Positions 41,725 to 50,034 of a stretch of 64,000 nucleotides of DNA are shown here, one piece after another (the stretch's first letter is position 1; each line of letters starts with the position of its first letter). A program made the position numbers and the translations under genes. The DNA comes from CAIQJJ01 sp049325275. Its GTDB lineage: Bacteria > Chloroflexota > Anaerolineae > Anaerolineales > UBA4823. The notes under the pieces are model-generated. The model made no database searches. It worked only from the letters and a program-made list of their open reading frames with translations, and was not told the origin of the DNA. The DNA lies in the NCBI GenBank assembly GCA_049325275.1, contig JBMOLU010000028.1, forward strand, positions 1 to 64,000, in the 5' to 3' direction.

Positions 41725-42638
41725 CACAGGAACACCTCCACGCCACAGTGTGCGCACTGGATGACCCCTTTGCCGGCCAGATCGAGCTGTCCGCCGCAGT
41801 GCGGGCAGCGGCCGTCGCTTCCATCGAAGTACGCCACGTCCAGCGAGTAGACGATGCCCTGCCCACCGTCGAGTGCACCGCGGAACAGGCCACGCTGCAC
41901 CAGGTGGTAAACCCAAAGGCGAACAATATCTGGTGGAACGTGCAGGCTGCCGGCCAGGTCCGCCAGTGAAGCCTTTCCCTGCGCCTGAACGATAGCGAGC
42001 AGCACACGGTGCTTTTCGGCCAGGGCCGACAGGCTATAGACCCGGCCGTTTTCCGGAAAGATGAAAGCCATCAATTCACCGCTGGCAACCAGGTCGCGTA
42101 ACAACGCGTACGCCCCCTGTGGATCCAAGGAAATTTCACGCCCGATCTCGTCGAGGCCAGTTTCGCCGCGGGCCTCGATCATCGCCGAAACCCTGCGGTA
42201 ACGGGCTGCCCGCAGGATGGCTTTCAACTCGGGCCAGGCCCGCAGCGCGGCCCAGGCCATCGGCCCCAGTGGCAGCAAGGCCAATGGACCACAGCACAAA
42301 CACAAGCTCAACAGGGCCGTGCGCGTTTCCGGGGTAGTGGACGCCATCGAAATCACAAATCCGCCCAGGCTGGCAAGCAAAAAGAACGTCACCCCGGCCC
42401 ACAAAAAAAGGCGCGGCCCGTTGCGGCGCTCGCGCAGGGCGGCGATCCCCAGCAGCACACCCGCCAGCGGCAGGCCCGATGTGCTCAGCAGCAGGAGGCT
42501 GTCGCGCGGCGTGGCCTGAGTCAGGCCATACACGCCCAAAAGCGAGGTCAGGGCTGCCAACTCGAATCCCGCCGCCCAGGCAAGCGTGAGGGCGGCGGGA
42601 GAAGGGACGAAATAAGAACGCAGGCGTGCCCCGATCAT
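41724..42638 (-). CDS. Membrane protein with winged-helix repeats and C-terminal zinc ribbon (paralogue 2)
   Basis: The 304-residue protein has about four membrane segments in residues 15-135. Winged-helix-like modules (IEARGETGLDEIGREISLDP, VQAQGKASLADLAGSLHVPP) and a zinc ribbon (CPHCGG, CAHCGV) follow. The phrases YHLVQRG and ALAEKHRVLL match the paralogue downstream (YQLVQRG, ALAEKQRSLL), so the pair is a tandem duplication. No family name is known to me for this combination. Confidence 0.75.
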   Translation of the reverse strand: MIGARLRSYFVPSPAALTLAWAAGFELAALTSLLGVYGLTQATPRDSLLLLSTSGLPLAGVLLGIAALRERRNGPRLFLWAGVTFFLLASLGGFVISMASTTPETRTALLSLCLCCGPLALLPLGPMAWAALRAWPELKAILRAARYRRVSAMIEARGETGLDEIGREISLDPQGAYALLRDLVASGELMAFIFPENGRVYSLSALAEKHRVLLAIVQAQGKASLADLAGSLHVPPDIVRLWVYHLVQRGLFRGALDGGQGIVYSLDVAYFDGSDGRCPHCGGQLDLAGKGVIQCAHCGVEVFL

Positions 42639-42659
42639 GAGGATTTATGCAGCAGTCTC

Positions 42660-43118
42660 TTACTCGTTTTCCAACTGCCTGATCTTCGCCACGCGGCGCT
42701 TGTGGCGCTCCTGGCCGGGATCATTACCCACAAAACGGGCATTCAAAAAGGCAGCGACGATCTCTTTGGCCGGTTCGGGGCCAACGATGCGTGCCCCCAG
42801 GCAGAGCACGTTCATGTCGTCGTGCTCGACACCCTGGTGGGCAGAATACGTGTCGTGGCACACACCGGCATAAACGCCCTTGATTTTATTGGCCGCGATG
42901 CAGGCGCCGACCCCCGATCCGCACAGCAAAATGCCGCGCGCTGCCCGGCCATCGAGCAAGGCACGCGCCAGGGCTGCGGCAGCGTCGGGATAGTCGGCGG
43001 CTTCGTCGGCGCGGTGCGTGCCCAGGTCGAGCGTTTCGTGGCCGAGGGCGTGCACGGTCTCGAGAATGGTTTGTTTGAGCGGGAAACCGGCGTGATCAGA
43101 AGCAATGGCGATACGCAT
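42660..43118 (-). CDS. rpiB: Ribose-5-phosphate isomerase B
   Basis: This 152-residue RpiB/LacAB-fold protein begins MRIAIASDHAGFPLKQTI. It has GILLCGSGVGACIAANKIKG with the catalytic Cys and the phosphate-binding GSG loop, and HDDMNVLCLGARIVG. It interconverts ribose-5-phosphate and ribulose-5-phosphate and completes the non-oxidative pentose phosphate set with the fused transaldolase and transketolase. GGAGG lies before the ATG. A TATACT box lies about 45 bases upstream on its strand. Confidence 0.94.
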   Translation of the reverse strand: MRIAIASDHAGFPLKQTILETVHALGHETLDLGTHRADEAADYPDAAAALARALLDGRAARGILLCGSGVGACIAANKIKGVYAGVCHDTYSAHQGVEHDDMNVLCLGARIVGPEPAKEIVAAFLNARFVGNDPGQERHKRRVAKIRQLENE

Positions 43119-43177
43119 TCAGGGAACCTCCGGGAGGAAATTGCAAGAGTACGGCGCTTCAAGTATACTCAGATTCG

Positions 43178-43190
43178 GTAAATTTTACCC
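43178..43190. promoter_or_regulatory. GGGTAAAATTTAC element upstream of rpiB
   Basis: On the minus strand this reads GGGTAAAATTTAC and is a near-perfect palindrome (GGTAAA-T-TTTACC on the plus strand). The same 13 bases occur at 44487-44499 before the STAND gene. It may be an operator or simply an AT-rich -10 element. Confidence 0.35.
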
Positions 43191-43236
43191 ATCATTGTGG
43201 GGGAAAGATGGCATGGCCACATTTCCGTAAAAATAC

Positions 43237-43268
43237 TGGTAGGAGGTGGCACGTGACCCCTCCTACCA
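43237..43268. promoter_or_regulatory. Perfect 10-base inverted repeat, operator or terminator-like
   Basis: TGGTAGGAGG (43237-43246) is the reverse complement of CCTCCTACCA (43259-43268). The loop GGCACGTGACC is nearly symmetric itself. A second stem, CTCCCGTT/AACGGGAG (43307-43325), follows. They lie between the lipoprotein stop and the rpiB promoter, so they could end the former transcript or control the latter. Confidence 0.45.
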
Positions 43269-43348
43269 CGCCGCCGGACTGCGTATCGCCGCCTTTGACG
43301 GGAACACTCCCGTTGAAAACGGGAGAGTCCTTTTTGTGCGCCCTGCAA

Positions 43349-43954
43349 TTACGGCGCGACGTATTGTTCCAAAAAGGCCTGCAAGTCGCCGCCTTCCAGG
43401 GGGGCGAAGGTTTCTTCCTTTTCTTCGGAGAACATGTGAAACATCGGGCATTTCTCGTAGGCAGCCTCGAGAGTCGTGCTGCCGACTTCTTCCCCGGTCG
43501 TGGCAGCAAAGACTTTGACTTCGTAGCTGGCGTTGTGGACATCCAGCAAATAGGTTTTTTCCTCGTTCTCGTCGTCCTCGAATTCGCAGGTTTCGACGAA
43601 TTCTTCGCTGACGCGCGTGATGCAGGCCACCAGTTCGACGGTCTCCGGCTGCCCATCGTACGCCACCACCCAGGGTTCCGGCAGCTTGAGAAGGATATTC
43701 GACATCGAGCTGTAGCTGTTCTCGCCGGCGCTGTCACGCTCGAAGAGTACGATCGGATGAACGTTGCCGGCGGCCGGTTCGTAGGCTGCGGCCTTCCCGA
43801 CGACGCCCTGGCGGCAGACTTTCTCGAAATCCCAGATGGTGAGTCGGGCTTCGGTGGGCGTAGGCTTGGGACCGCTGTCGCCGCAGGCGGCCAGTACGAG
43901 TATGAAAAGCAGCGCCGTAAAAACAAAAAAGGTGGGTTTCGTTTGGATGTTCAT
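43349..43954 (-). CDS. Lipoprotein of unknown function
   Basis: The 201-residue protein has a signal peptide with lipobox LVLAAC (Cys near residue 23) after MNIQTKPTFFVF. The mature part is acidic (CEFEDDENEEKT) and has four further cysteines that may pair. No domain is recognised. The start at 43954 follows CAGGAGAAAAAC. It overlaps the stop of the gene before it by four bases (ATGA), so it is probably coexpressed. Confidence 0.72.
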   Translation of the reverse strand: MNIQTKPTFFVFTALLFILVLAACGDSGPKPTPTEARLTIWDFEKVCRQGVVGKAAAYEPAAGNVHPIVLFERDSAGENSYSSMSNILLKLPEPWVVAYDGQPETVELVACITRVSEEFVETCEFEDDENEEKTYLLDVHNASYEVKVFAATTGEEVGSTTLEAAYEKCPMFHMFSEEKEETFAPLEGGDLQAFLEQYVAP

Positions 43955-44445
43955 GTTTTTCTCCTGTGAAGGTTCTTCTCGCGTTTTTTCTCCGCGTTTA
44001 CCTGGATCCACTCGCCGCGCTTTAAGTCGAGCGCTTCGATATCACCCGGAATACCGATGCAGGCAACCAGGCTGCACAACCGGCCGCCGGCCTGCTGCCA
44101 GCAGTCTGCAAACCATTCGATCAGGCTTTGCAAAGCCACTTCGGTGATCTCGACCCCGGCTTCGTCGAAGCGCCGAGACAGTACCGCCGCTTCCGGCGGG
44201 AGCACGTGCAAAACCGGGCGGGCAAGCTTCCAAAAGCAAAGTTTCTCACGCCGGCGATACAGCGACGCCGACATCGGCAAAGGGCCGCTCAAATCGCCTG
44301 AAAAGACGTCCACGCGCAAACAGACGTCTTCCTGCCAGCAGTGCCATGACAAGATTTCGCGCAGCTCGGCGACAAGTAGCGGTGTCAGGCGATCGAGATG
44401 CTGCCGGAGGAAGGTTTGATAGCCATGGGCAGTGAAGGGAAACAT
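43951..44445 (-). CDS. Hypothetical protein, unknown
   Basis: This 164-residue protein starts MFPFTAHGYQTFLRQHLDRL. It contains LREILSWHCWQEDVCLRVDV and ALQSLIEWFADCWQQAGGRL. I recognise no family. The composition is ordinary for the genome and it is coupled to the lipoprotein gene by ATGA. The start at 44445 was chosen because the sequence upstream is basic and unlike protein; the ribosome site is weak. Confidence 0.5.
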   Translation of the reverse strand: MFPFTAHGYQTFLRQHLDRLTPLLVAELREILSWHCWQEDVCLRVDVFSGDLSGPLPMSASLYRRREKLCFWKLARPVLHVLPPEAAVLSRRFDEAGVEITEVALQSLIEWFADCWQQAGGRLCSLVACIGIPGDIEALDLKRGEWIQVNAEKKREKNLHRRKT

Positions 44446-44486
44446 ACCGGCGCAACTCTTTGATTTGCAAAAAAATCTGCAAAAGC

Positions 44487-44499
44487 GGGTAAAATTTAC
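44487..44499 (+). promoter_or_regulatory. GGGTAAAATTTAC element upstream of the STAND regulator gene
   Basis: This is identical to the minus-strand sequence at 43178-43190. It contains TAAAAT, with TTGCAA 19 bases further upstream (44465-44470). It could be part of the promoter for the 44600 gene, or a shared operator. TTTGCAAAAAAATCTGCAAA lies just before. Confidence 0.35.
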
Positions 44500-44599
44500 T
44501 TCCAAATCATACCGGCAACCTGGGCGTGGAAATGCAAATTCTGTGCAAAAAAAGTGCAATGCACCTTTCCCCCGGCGCCGAGCTTCCCGCGGCATCCAT

Positions 44600-47575
44600 A
44601 TGTCATCTCCCCACCAAGAAGAAAGCACATCCAGCGATTTATTCAGCCAGGAAGCCATCCGCAAAGCTCTGCGGGCCTGGGAATCGACTCGATCGCTAAG
44701 TGAACACCCACTGGCGCAGGCCAGGACGGTCCAGGAGCACCGTCTGGCCGCCGGCTATTCCGATACGCCCGCCGGCCACGGCCTGGCGCTACGCGAGACC
44801 TTGATGGCGGCCATCGAAGCCATCCGGCCCGAAAGCGGGCCGCCCGATCCTGCCGAAAAACGCTGGCGTCCCTATCTCATCCTCTACGAACAGTACATTC
44901 GCGAAAAAAGCCGCGAGTGCGTGATCGATGAACTGCATATTTCGAGACGCACGTACTATAACGAGCAAGAAGAGGGCATGAAAACCGTTGGGGATGTCTT
45001 GAGCGAGTGGGAAATGCAGGCCGACCGCCAGAAGGCCATCTCGCTGCCCACAGCCATCTCCCCGGCCGGGGAACATCACGTTCCCTTTCTGGCGCCACCG
45101 CGCCCGGCGCACGCCCTGATCGGCAGAGAAGACGTCATCGATGAGTTGAAAAGCCGTTTGCTGGCGCCGGCAGCCCTTCCAACCATTGCCTTGCACGGCT
45201 TGCCCGGCGTGGGCAAGACCAGCCTGGCCATTCAGTTGGCGCACGACGCCGATATCCGGGCGCGTTACCACGATGGGATTCTATGGGCCGGCCTGGGACG
45301 CCAACCCGATATCCCCACGCTGTTGGCTGGCTGGGGTGCGGCGCTTCAGATTCCCGCGGAGGCCATGGAACGCTGCACGTCGAACCGCGAATACGCCCAG
45401 GCGATCCACGCGGCCATCGGCACCCGGCATATCTTGCTGATCATTGACGACGCCTGGCAAATCGAAAGCGCGCTGGCTTTCCGCCTGGGAGGCCCGAACT
45501 GCGCCTGCCTGCTGACGACGCGTCTCTCTCACCTGGCGCTTGATTTCGCCGCCGACGGCCTGATCGCCGCTCGCGAACTGGACGACGAACACGGGGTGCA
45601 CCTGTTGGCCGAGTTCGCCCCACAGGCCGTATCAACCGATCCGGCAGGGGCCAGCGCCCTGGTCGACGCCGTCGGCGGACTGCCCCTGGCGCTGGTGTTG
45701 ATGGGACGCCACCTACGTCAACACAGCCTGGGCAGTTCGATGCGCCGTTTACAAAGCGCCCTGCAAACGCTGCAAGAAAGCCGGGCACGGCTGCAACTTT
45801 CGCAGCCGGTCTCCCCGGTCGAACAGCGGTCCGATCTGCCCGACGACGCAACTTTATCCCTCCAGGGTATCATCGGCCTGAGCGAAGCTGCCTTAGACGA
45901 CGCCGGCAGGCAAACCCTGTACTGCCTGGCCGTTTTCCCGCCCAAACCGAACACCTTTTCCGAAGAGGCCGCCCTGGCCGTATCACAAGTAGGTGCCGAG
46001 GCACTCGATATGCTGCTCGATCATGGCTTGATCGAATGCACATCGGAAACCCGTTACACCCTGCACCAAACAATCGCCGACTACGCCGTGCTGCAAAGAG
46101 ACGACCCCGCCGCACGCCAGCGCTTTGTAGATTACTTCACCACCATCAATCGGGAAAATTGCGACCTGCAAGCATTAGAATTGAACAACCAGCTTCATGC
46201 GCTCGAATTGGCCTACCAGGCCGGCATGGCTTCTCACCTGTTCGACAGCCTGCAAGCCCTGCAAGACTCCCTGGCCCGCCGGGGGCTGTACGCCACCGCC
46301 GAACACCATCTGCAACATGCCGTGATCGCCGCCCACCGTGAGGGGGACGAAAATGCGTTGGCCTGGTCTCTTTGCTACCTGGGCTACATGGTCCTGCGCC
46401 AGAGCCGTTACACGCAAGCCGAAGGCCATCTGCAAGAGGCCCTGGCACTGGCCGAGCGGCTCGGCCTGACCAAAGCCCGGGCCAAATGCCTGCACGGGCT
46501 AGGTGAAATCCACTTTCATCTCAGCGACTACGCCACTTCACACCGCTTCCACGAACAAGCTCTGGTGCTCTTCGAGCAAAGCCACAACCTGGCGGGGAAA
46601 GGGGATGCCCTGGTCGGCATAGGCCATGCTCTGCTGCACCAGGAGAGTTACGACAATGCGGCAGGCGTCTACCAGCAGGCCATCGATATTTACCAACAAA
46701 TTGGAGAACAGGAAGGAAAAGCCCGGGCGATCAACGGCCTGGGCCTGATCGCCTGGAACCGGGGCGATTACGCCGGTGCGCAGGTGCTTTTCGAACAGTG
46801 CCATCAGGTGTGCCGTCAAAGCGGCTGCCGGCGCTCGGACGCGGTTGCGCTGCACAACCTCGGGCTGGTCTATGACGACCTGTGCGACTATATCGAGGCA
46901 CGCAACTGCTTTCAGAAAGCGCTCAGCATGTTCCGCGCCGCACACGACCGCCGCAACGAAGGCCGTGCGCTGGGCAGCCTGGGCCTGTTTTCCCATCACC
47001 TTGGCGATCAGGAAGCGGCACGGGAATACAGCTTCCAGGCCAAAAATATCGCCATCGAAGTAGGCGACCGCGCCGGCAGCGCCTATGCGTTCACCTACTT
47101 GGGACATGCCTTGGAAGCATCGGGTGAGTGCGAACAGGCCATCGAAGCCTACCAACAGGCCCTGGCAATGTGGCGTGAATTGAAGCACGAGGATCAAATG
47201 TACGATGCGGCCGGGGGGTTGGCAAACACGTATCACGCGCAAGGGAACCTGGCCGCGGCGCGGGCGCAAGTGGCACTCATTCTGGACTACGAACACAGGC
47301 GCCAGAATCTCGTCGCGCTCGATGAACCGCTGCGCGTGTACGAAACCTGTTACCGCGTGCTGCTCGCCAGCGGGGAAGAAACGCTGGCCCAATCGCTTCT
47401 CGAACGCGCCTATACGCTGCTGGCCGAACTGGCGAAGCAGGTTACGGATCCCGACAGGCGCCGGATTATGATAGAAAACGGCCCGGGATACCGGGATATC
47501 TGGCAAGAATACCGCAAGCGCTTTGGAGACAGCGCCGAAGCGCCTGCGCCAAAGCAAACGGAGATCACAACGTAA
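44600..47575 (+). CDS. STAND (NB-ARC) ATPase with C-terminal TPR repeats
   Basis: The 991-residue protein has an N-terminal helical part containing a helix-turn-helix-like ECVIDELHISRRTYYNEQEE (106-125). An NB-ARC nucleotide-binding core follows (P-loop GLPGVGKT 200-207; Walker B LLIIDDAW 279-286; GLPLALVLMG). Then come at least eight TPR-type repeats (KARAINGLGLIAWNRGDYAG, AVALHNLGLVYDDLCDY). STAND proteins are ligand-triggered ATPase switches and usually regulators. I place the start at 44600 because upstream in-frame sequence is basic and unlike protein. Ligand and target are unknown. Confidence 0.86.
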   Translation: MSSPHQEESTSSDLFSQEAIRKALRAWESTRSLSEHPLAQARTVQEHRLAAGYSDTPAGHGLALRETLMAAIEAIRPESGPPDPAEKRWRPYLILYEQYIREKSRECVIDELHISRRTYYNEQEEGMKTVGDVLSEWEMQADRQKAISLPTAISPAGEHHVPFLAPPRPAHALIGREDVIDELKSRLLAPAALPTIALHGLPGVGKTSLAIQLAHDADIRARYHDGILWAGLGRQPDIPTLLAGWGAALQIPAEAMERCTSNREYAQAIHAAIGTRHILLIIDDAWQIESALAFRLGGPNCACLLTTRLSHLALDFAADGLIAARELDDEHGVHLLAEFAPQAVSTDPAGASALVDAVGGLPLALVLMGRHLRQHSLGSSMRRLQSALQTLQESRARLQLSQPVSPVEQRSDLPDDATLSLQGIIGLSEAALDDAGRQTLYCLAVFPPKPNTFSEEAALAVSQVGAEALDMLLDHGLIECTSETRYTLHQTIADYAVLQRDDPAARQRFVDYFTTINRENCDLQALELNNQLHALELAYQAGMASHLFDSLQALQDSLARRGLYATAEHHLQHAVIAAHREGDENALAWSLCYLGYMVLRQSRYTQAEGHLQEALALAERLGLTKARAKCLHGLGEIHFHLSDYATSHRFHEQALVLFEQSHNLAGKGDALVGIGHALLHQESYDNAAGVYQQAIDIYQQIGEQEGKARAINGLGLIAWNRGDYAGAQVLFEQCHQVCRQSGCRRSDAVALHNLGLVYDDLCDYIEARNCFQKALSMFRAAHDRRNEGRALGSLGLFSHHLGDQEAAREYSFQAKNIAIEVGDRAGSAYAFTYLGHALEASGECEQAIEAYQQALAMWRELKHEDQMYDAAGGLANTYHAQGNLAAARAQVALILDYEHRRQNLVALDEPLRVYETCYRVLLASGEETLAQSLLERAYTLLAELAKQVTDPDRRRIMIENGPGYRDIWQEYRKRFGDSAEAPAPKQTEITT

Positions 47576-47599
47576 CGGTCGTTACGCTGCGATCTCCGT
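47558..47599. terminator. Long bidirectional terminator hairpin between convergent genes
   Basis: A 19-base stem (47558-47576 with 47581-47599, two G-T-type mismatches, loop GGTC) overlaps the stop codon of the STAND gene. It lies 21 bases from the convergent transketolase stop. There is no T-run, so it may also stop by steric means. Confidence 0.65.
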
Positions 47600-47620
47600 G
47601 GCTTGAAGATGGAATGGGGG

Positions 47621-49618
47621 TTACTTCAGCAGCGCCCTGGCGCGTGCCATAATATTCTCGGCGGTAAAGCCAAAGTTCTCGAACAGGGTCTTGTAAGGAG
47701 CCGAAGCGCCGAAGCGCTCCAGGCTGATCACATCACCCCGATCGCCGACCCAACGGTGCCAGCCCTGGGCAATGCCCGCTTCCACGGCCAGGCGCGCCTT
47801 CACGCCGGCAGGCAAAACGCGCTGCCGATAATCTTCATCCTGTGCAGCGAACAGTTCCCACGAGGGGAAGGAAACCACGCGCACGTTGATCCCCTCGGCA
47901 GCCAGGCGTTCGCCGGCCGCCAGCACCAGGCTGACTTCCGAACCCGAGGCCATCAAGATCAAATCTGGGGAGGCGTCGCCCATATCGGCCAGGACGTACG
48001 CCCCACGGGCCGCTTCGGCAGCCGGCGCGTAGAGGCCGCGGTCGAGCACCGGCAGGTTCTGGCGGGTGAGCGCCAACAGGGTGGGACCGTTGCGGCGGGA
48101 GATGGCCACTTGCCAGCCTACTGCGGTCTCATTGGCGTCCGCCGGGCGAAAGACGACCAAGTTAGGGATGGCGCGCATCGCCGCCAGGTGTTCGACCGGC
48201 TGATGCGTAGGACCGTCTTCGCCCAGGCCGATGCTGTCGTGCGTCATCACCCACACCACGGGGATATGCGAAATGGCCGAGAGGCGAATCGCCGGGCGGA
48301 CGTAATCGGTAAAGACGAAGAACGTCGCCCCGTAGGGGATCACGCCGCCGTGAAGGGCCATACCGTTCAGGGCCGACCCCATGGCGTGTTCGCGCACGCC
48401 GAAGTGGAAGTTGCGGCCCTGCGGCGAGTCCTTCTGGAAGGCGACGTGCCCGTCGATCCAGGTGTTGTTGGAAGGCTTCAGGTCCGCCGAGCCGCCGATC
48501 AGTTCGGGCAGCACCGGGGCCAGGGCGTTGATCACTTTGCCGGAAGCGGCGCGTGTGGCCAGGCCCTTGGCGTCGGCCGGGAAACTGGGCAGGGAGGCTT
48601 CCCAACCGGCGGGCAACGAGCCTTGCAGGCGGCGCTCCAGTTCGGCGGCCTTTTCGGGGTCTTGCGAACGGTAGGTGGCCATCTTCTGGTTCCATTCGGC
48701 CTCGAGTTGGGCGCCGCGTTCGATCGATTCACGGAAGTGCGCCAGCACGTCGTCGGGCACGAAGAAACGCGGCGCCAGCGGCCAGCCGACCTTTTCTTTG
48801 GCGGCGTTCAGCTCTTCGTCGCCGGGCGGCTCGCCGTGAGCCTTGGAAGTGCCCTGGCGGGTGGGCAGGCCGTAACCGATGATCGTGCGGCAGATGATCA
48901 AAGACGGGCGAGGATCGCTCTTGGCTCGACGGATGGCCGCATCGATGGCATCGACGTCGTTGCCGTCTTCCACCTTCAGAACCTGCCAGCCATAGGCTGC
49001 AAAACGGGCGGCGCGGTCTTCTGTAAAGGCCAGGTCGGTAGAACCATCGATGGAAATCTGGTTATCGTCATAGAGATAAATCAACTTTCCCAGGCCCAAG
49101 TGCCCGGCCAGCGAAGCCGCTTCGGAAGCCACACCTTCCATCAAGTCACCGTCGGTGACGATGGCGTAGGTGTAGTGATCGATCACACTGGCATCGAAGG
49201 CGGCCGCCAGATGCGCTTCGGCAATCGCAAACCCGACGCCATTGGCAAAGCCCTGGCCCAGCGGGCCGGTGGTGGTCTCGACCCCGGCGGTCAGGCCGGC
49301 TTCGGGATGGCCGGGGGTCAGGCTGTCCCACTGGCGGAAGCGCTTCAAATCTTCCAGGGGCAGATCGTAACCGGTCAGGTAGAGCAAGGAATAGAGCAGC
49401 ATCGAGCCATGCCCGCCGGAGAGAATGAAACGATCGCGGTTGGGCCACTGCGGGTTGCGCGGGCTGTGGCGCAGATGGCGCATCCAGACGGTGTAGGCCA
49501 TCGCGGCGCCGCCCATCGGCAGGCCGGGATGCCCCGACTTGGCCTGCTGGACGCCGTCGGCAGACAGGAAACGGATAGTATGCAGCGCACGCGCTTGAAG
49601 GTCGGAAGATACGGTCAT
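47621..49618 (-). CDS. tkt: Transketolase
   Basis: This 665-residue thiamine diphosphate enzyme has KSGHPGLPMGGAAMAYTVW near the start, IVTDGDLMEGVASEAASLAG with the GDG diphosphate-magnesium motif, and the Pyr-domain HDSIGLGEDGPTHQPVEHL. The C-terminal domain is complete. It moves two-carbon units between pentose and hexose phosphates. It is a stand-alone gene pointing away from the giant secreted protein. The start at 49618 is preceded by an AAGAAAGAG purine stretch. Confidence 0.95.
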   Translation of the reverse strand: MTVSSDLQARALHTIRFLSADGVQQAKSGHPGLPMGGAAMAYTVWMRHLRHSPRNPQWPNRDRFILSGGHGSMLLYSLLYLTGYDLPLEDLKRFRQWDSLTPGHPEAGLTAGVETTTGPLGQGFANGVGFAIAEAHLAAAFDASVIDHYTYAIVTDGDLMEGVASEAASLAGHLGLGKLIYLYDDNQISIDGSTDLAFTEDRAARFAAYGWQVLKVEDGNDVDAIDAAIRRAKSDPRPSLIICRTIIGYGLPTRQGTSKAHGEPPGDEELNAAKEKVGWPLAPRFFVPDDVLAHFRESIERGAQLEAEWNQKMATYRSQDPEKAAELERRLQGSLPAGWEASLPSFPADAKGLATRAASGKVINALAPVLPELIGGSADLKPSNNTWIDGHVAFQKDSPQGRNFHFGVREHAMGSALNGMALHGGVIPYGATFFVFTDYVRPAIRLSAISHIPVVWVMTHDSIGLGEDGPTHQPVEHLAAMRAIPNLVVFRPADANETAVGWQVAISRRNGPTLLALTRQNLPVLDRGLYAPAAEAARGAYVLADMGDASPDLILMASGSEVSLVLAAGERLAAEGINVRVVSFPSWELFAAQDEDYRQRVLPAGVKARLAVEAGIAQGWHRWVGDRGDVISLERFGASAPYKTLFENFGFTAENIMARARALLK

Positions 49619-50034
49619 GGGAAAATCTCTTTCTTGGGGAAATAAACGGCAAGAGCCGCGGATAGATGGGCGCAGAACGGGCAAAGTATAGCACGCCAGC
49701 AACGATGCGGCAAGGCAATTCGTGTAAGCCCTTACAAGGCGTGCTGCCCGGCCCGCCAAAAGCCTTTACAGTCTGGAAAGCCCGTATCCCCCAAAGGTCT
49801 GATCGCTTTCGAAGAAATTTTTCGCTATATAATAAAGTAACGTATCTTCTTAAGAAAATGTGGCTCTCCCGGCTTCGCCGTGAAAGGGAATCCTTCACAC
49901 TCAACCCGGAAGACCCGAAAATGTCCTTGTTGCCGCCTGGAGAAACAAACGGGTGAGAACCGCTTTCGGCAGACGGCGACACAGAAACACGACCGTTATC
50001 CTTCGGTAGATTCGACTTTCAAGGAGCTTGAGTT
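49619..50034. other. Intergenic region between divergent tkt and the secreted protein gene
   Basis: No gene is seen in these 416 bases. They hold a TATAAT (49828-49833) with a poor -35 region, a TTCTTAAGAA palindrome (49847-49856), a short copy of the CCGGAAGAC-type repeat (49863-49914), and an AAGGAG ribosome site just before 50035. Confidence 0.5.
49863..49914. repeat. Short copy of the nested repeat, lacking its interior
   Basis: GGCTCTCCCGGCTTCGCCGT, GAAAGGG and CTTCACACTCAACCCGGAAG match the two ends of the element at 34100-34318 but are joined by only a few bases. This looks like an empty or internally deleted form of the same element. Confidence 0.6.

Noticed and set aside
43192..43926. 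Minus-strand frame overlapping the lipoprotein gene in another register
   Set aside because: It is Pro/Ser/Arg-rich without a domain, whereas the chosen frame gives a clean signal peptide, lipobox and ribosome site.
47603..49645. 680-codon plus-strand open frame opposite transketolase
   Set aside because: Antisense shadow of a full, well-conserved tkt gene; no ribosome site or recognisable domain.
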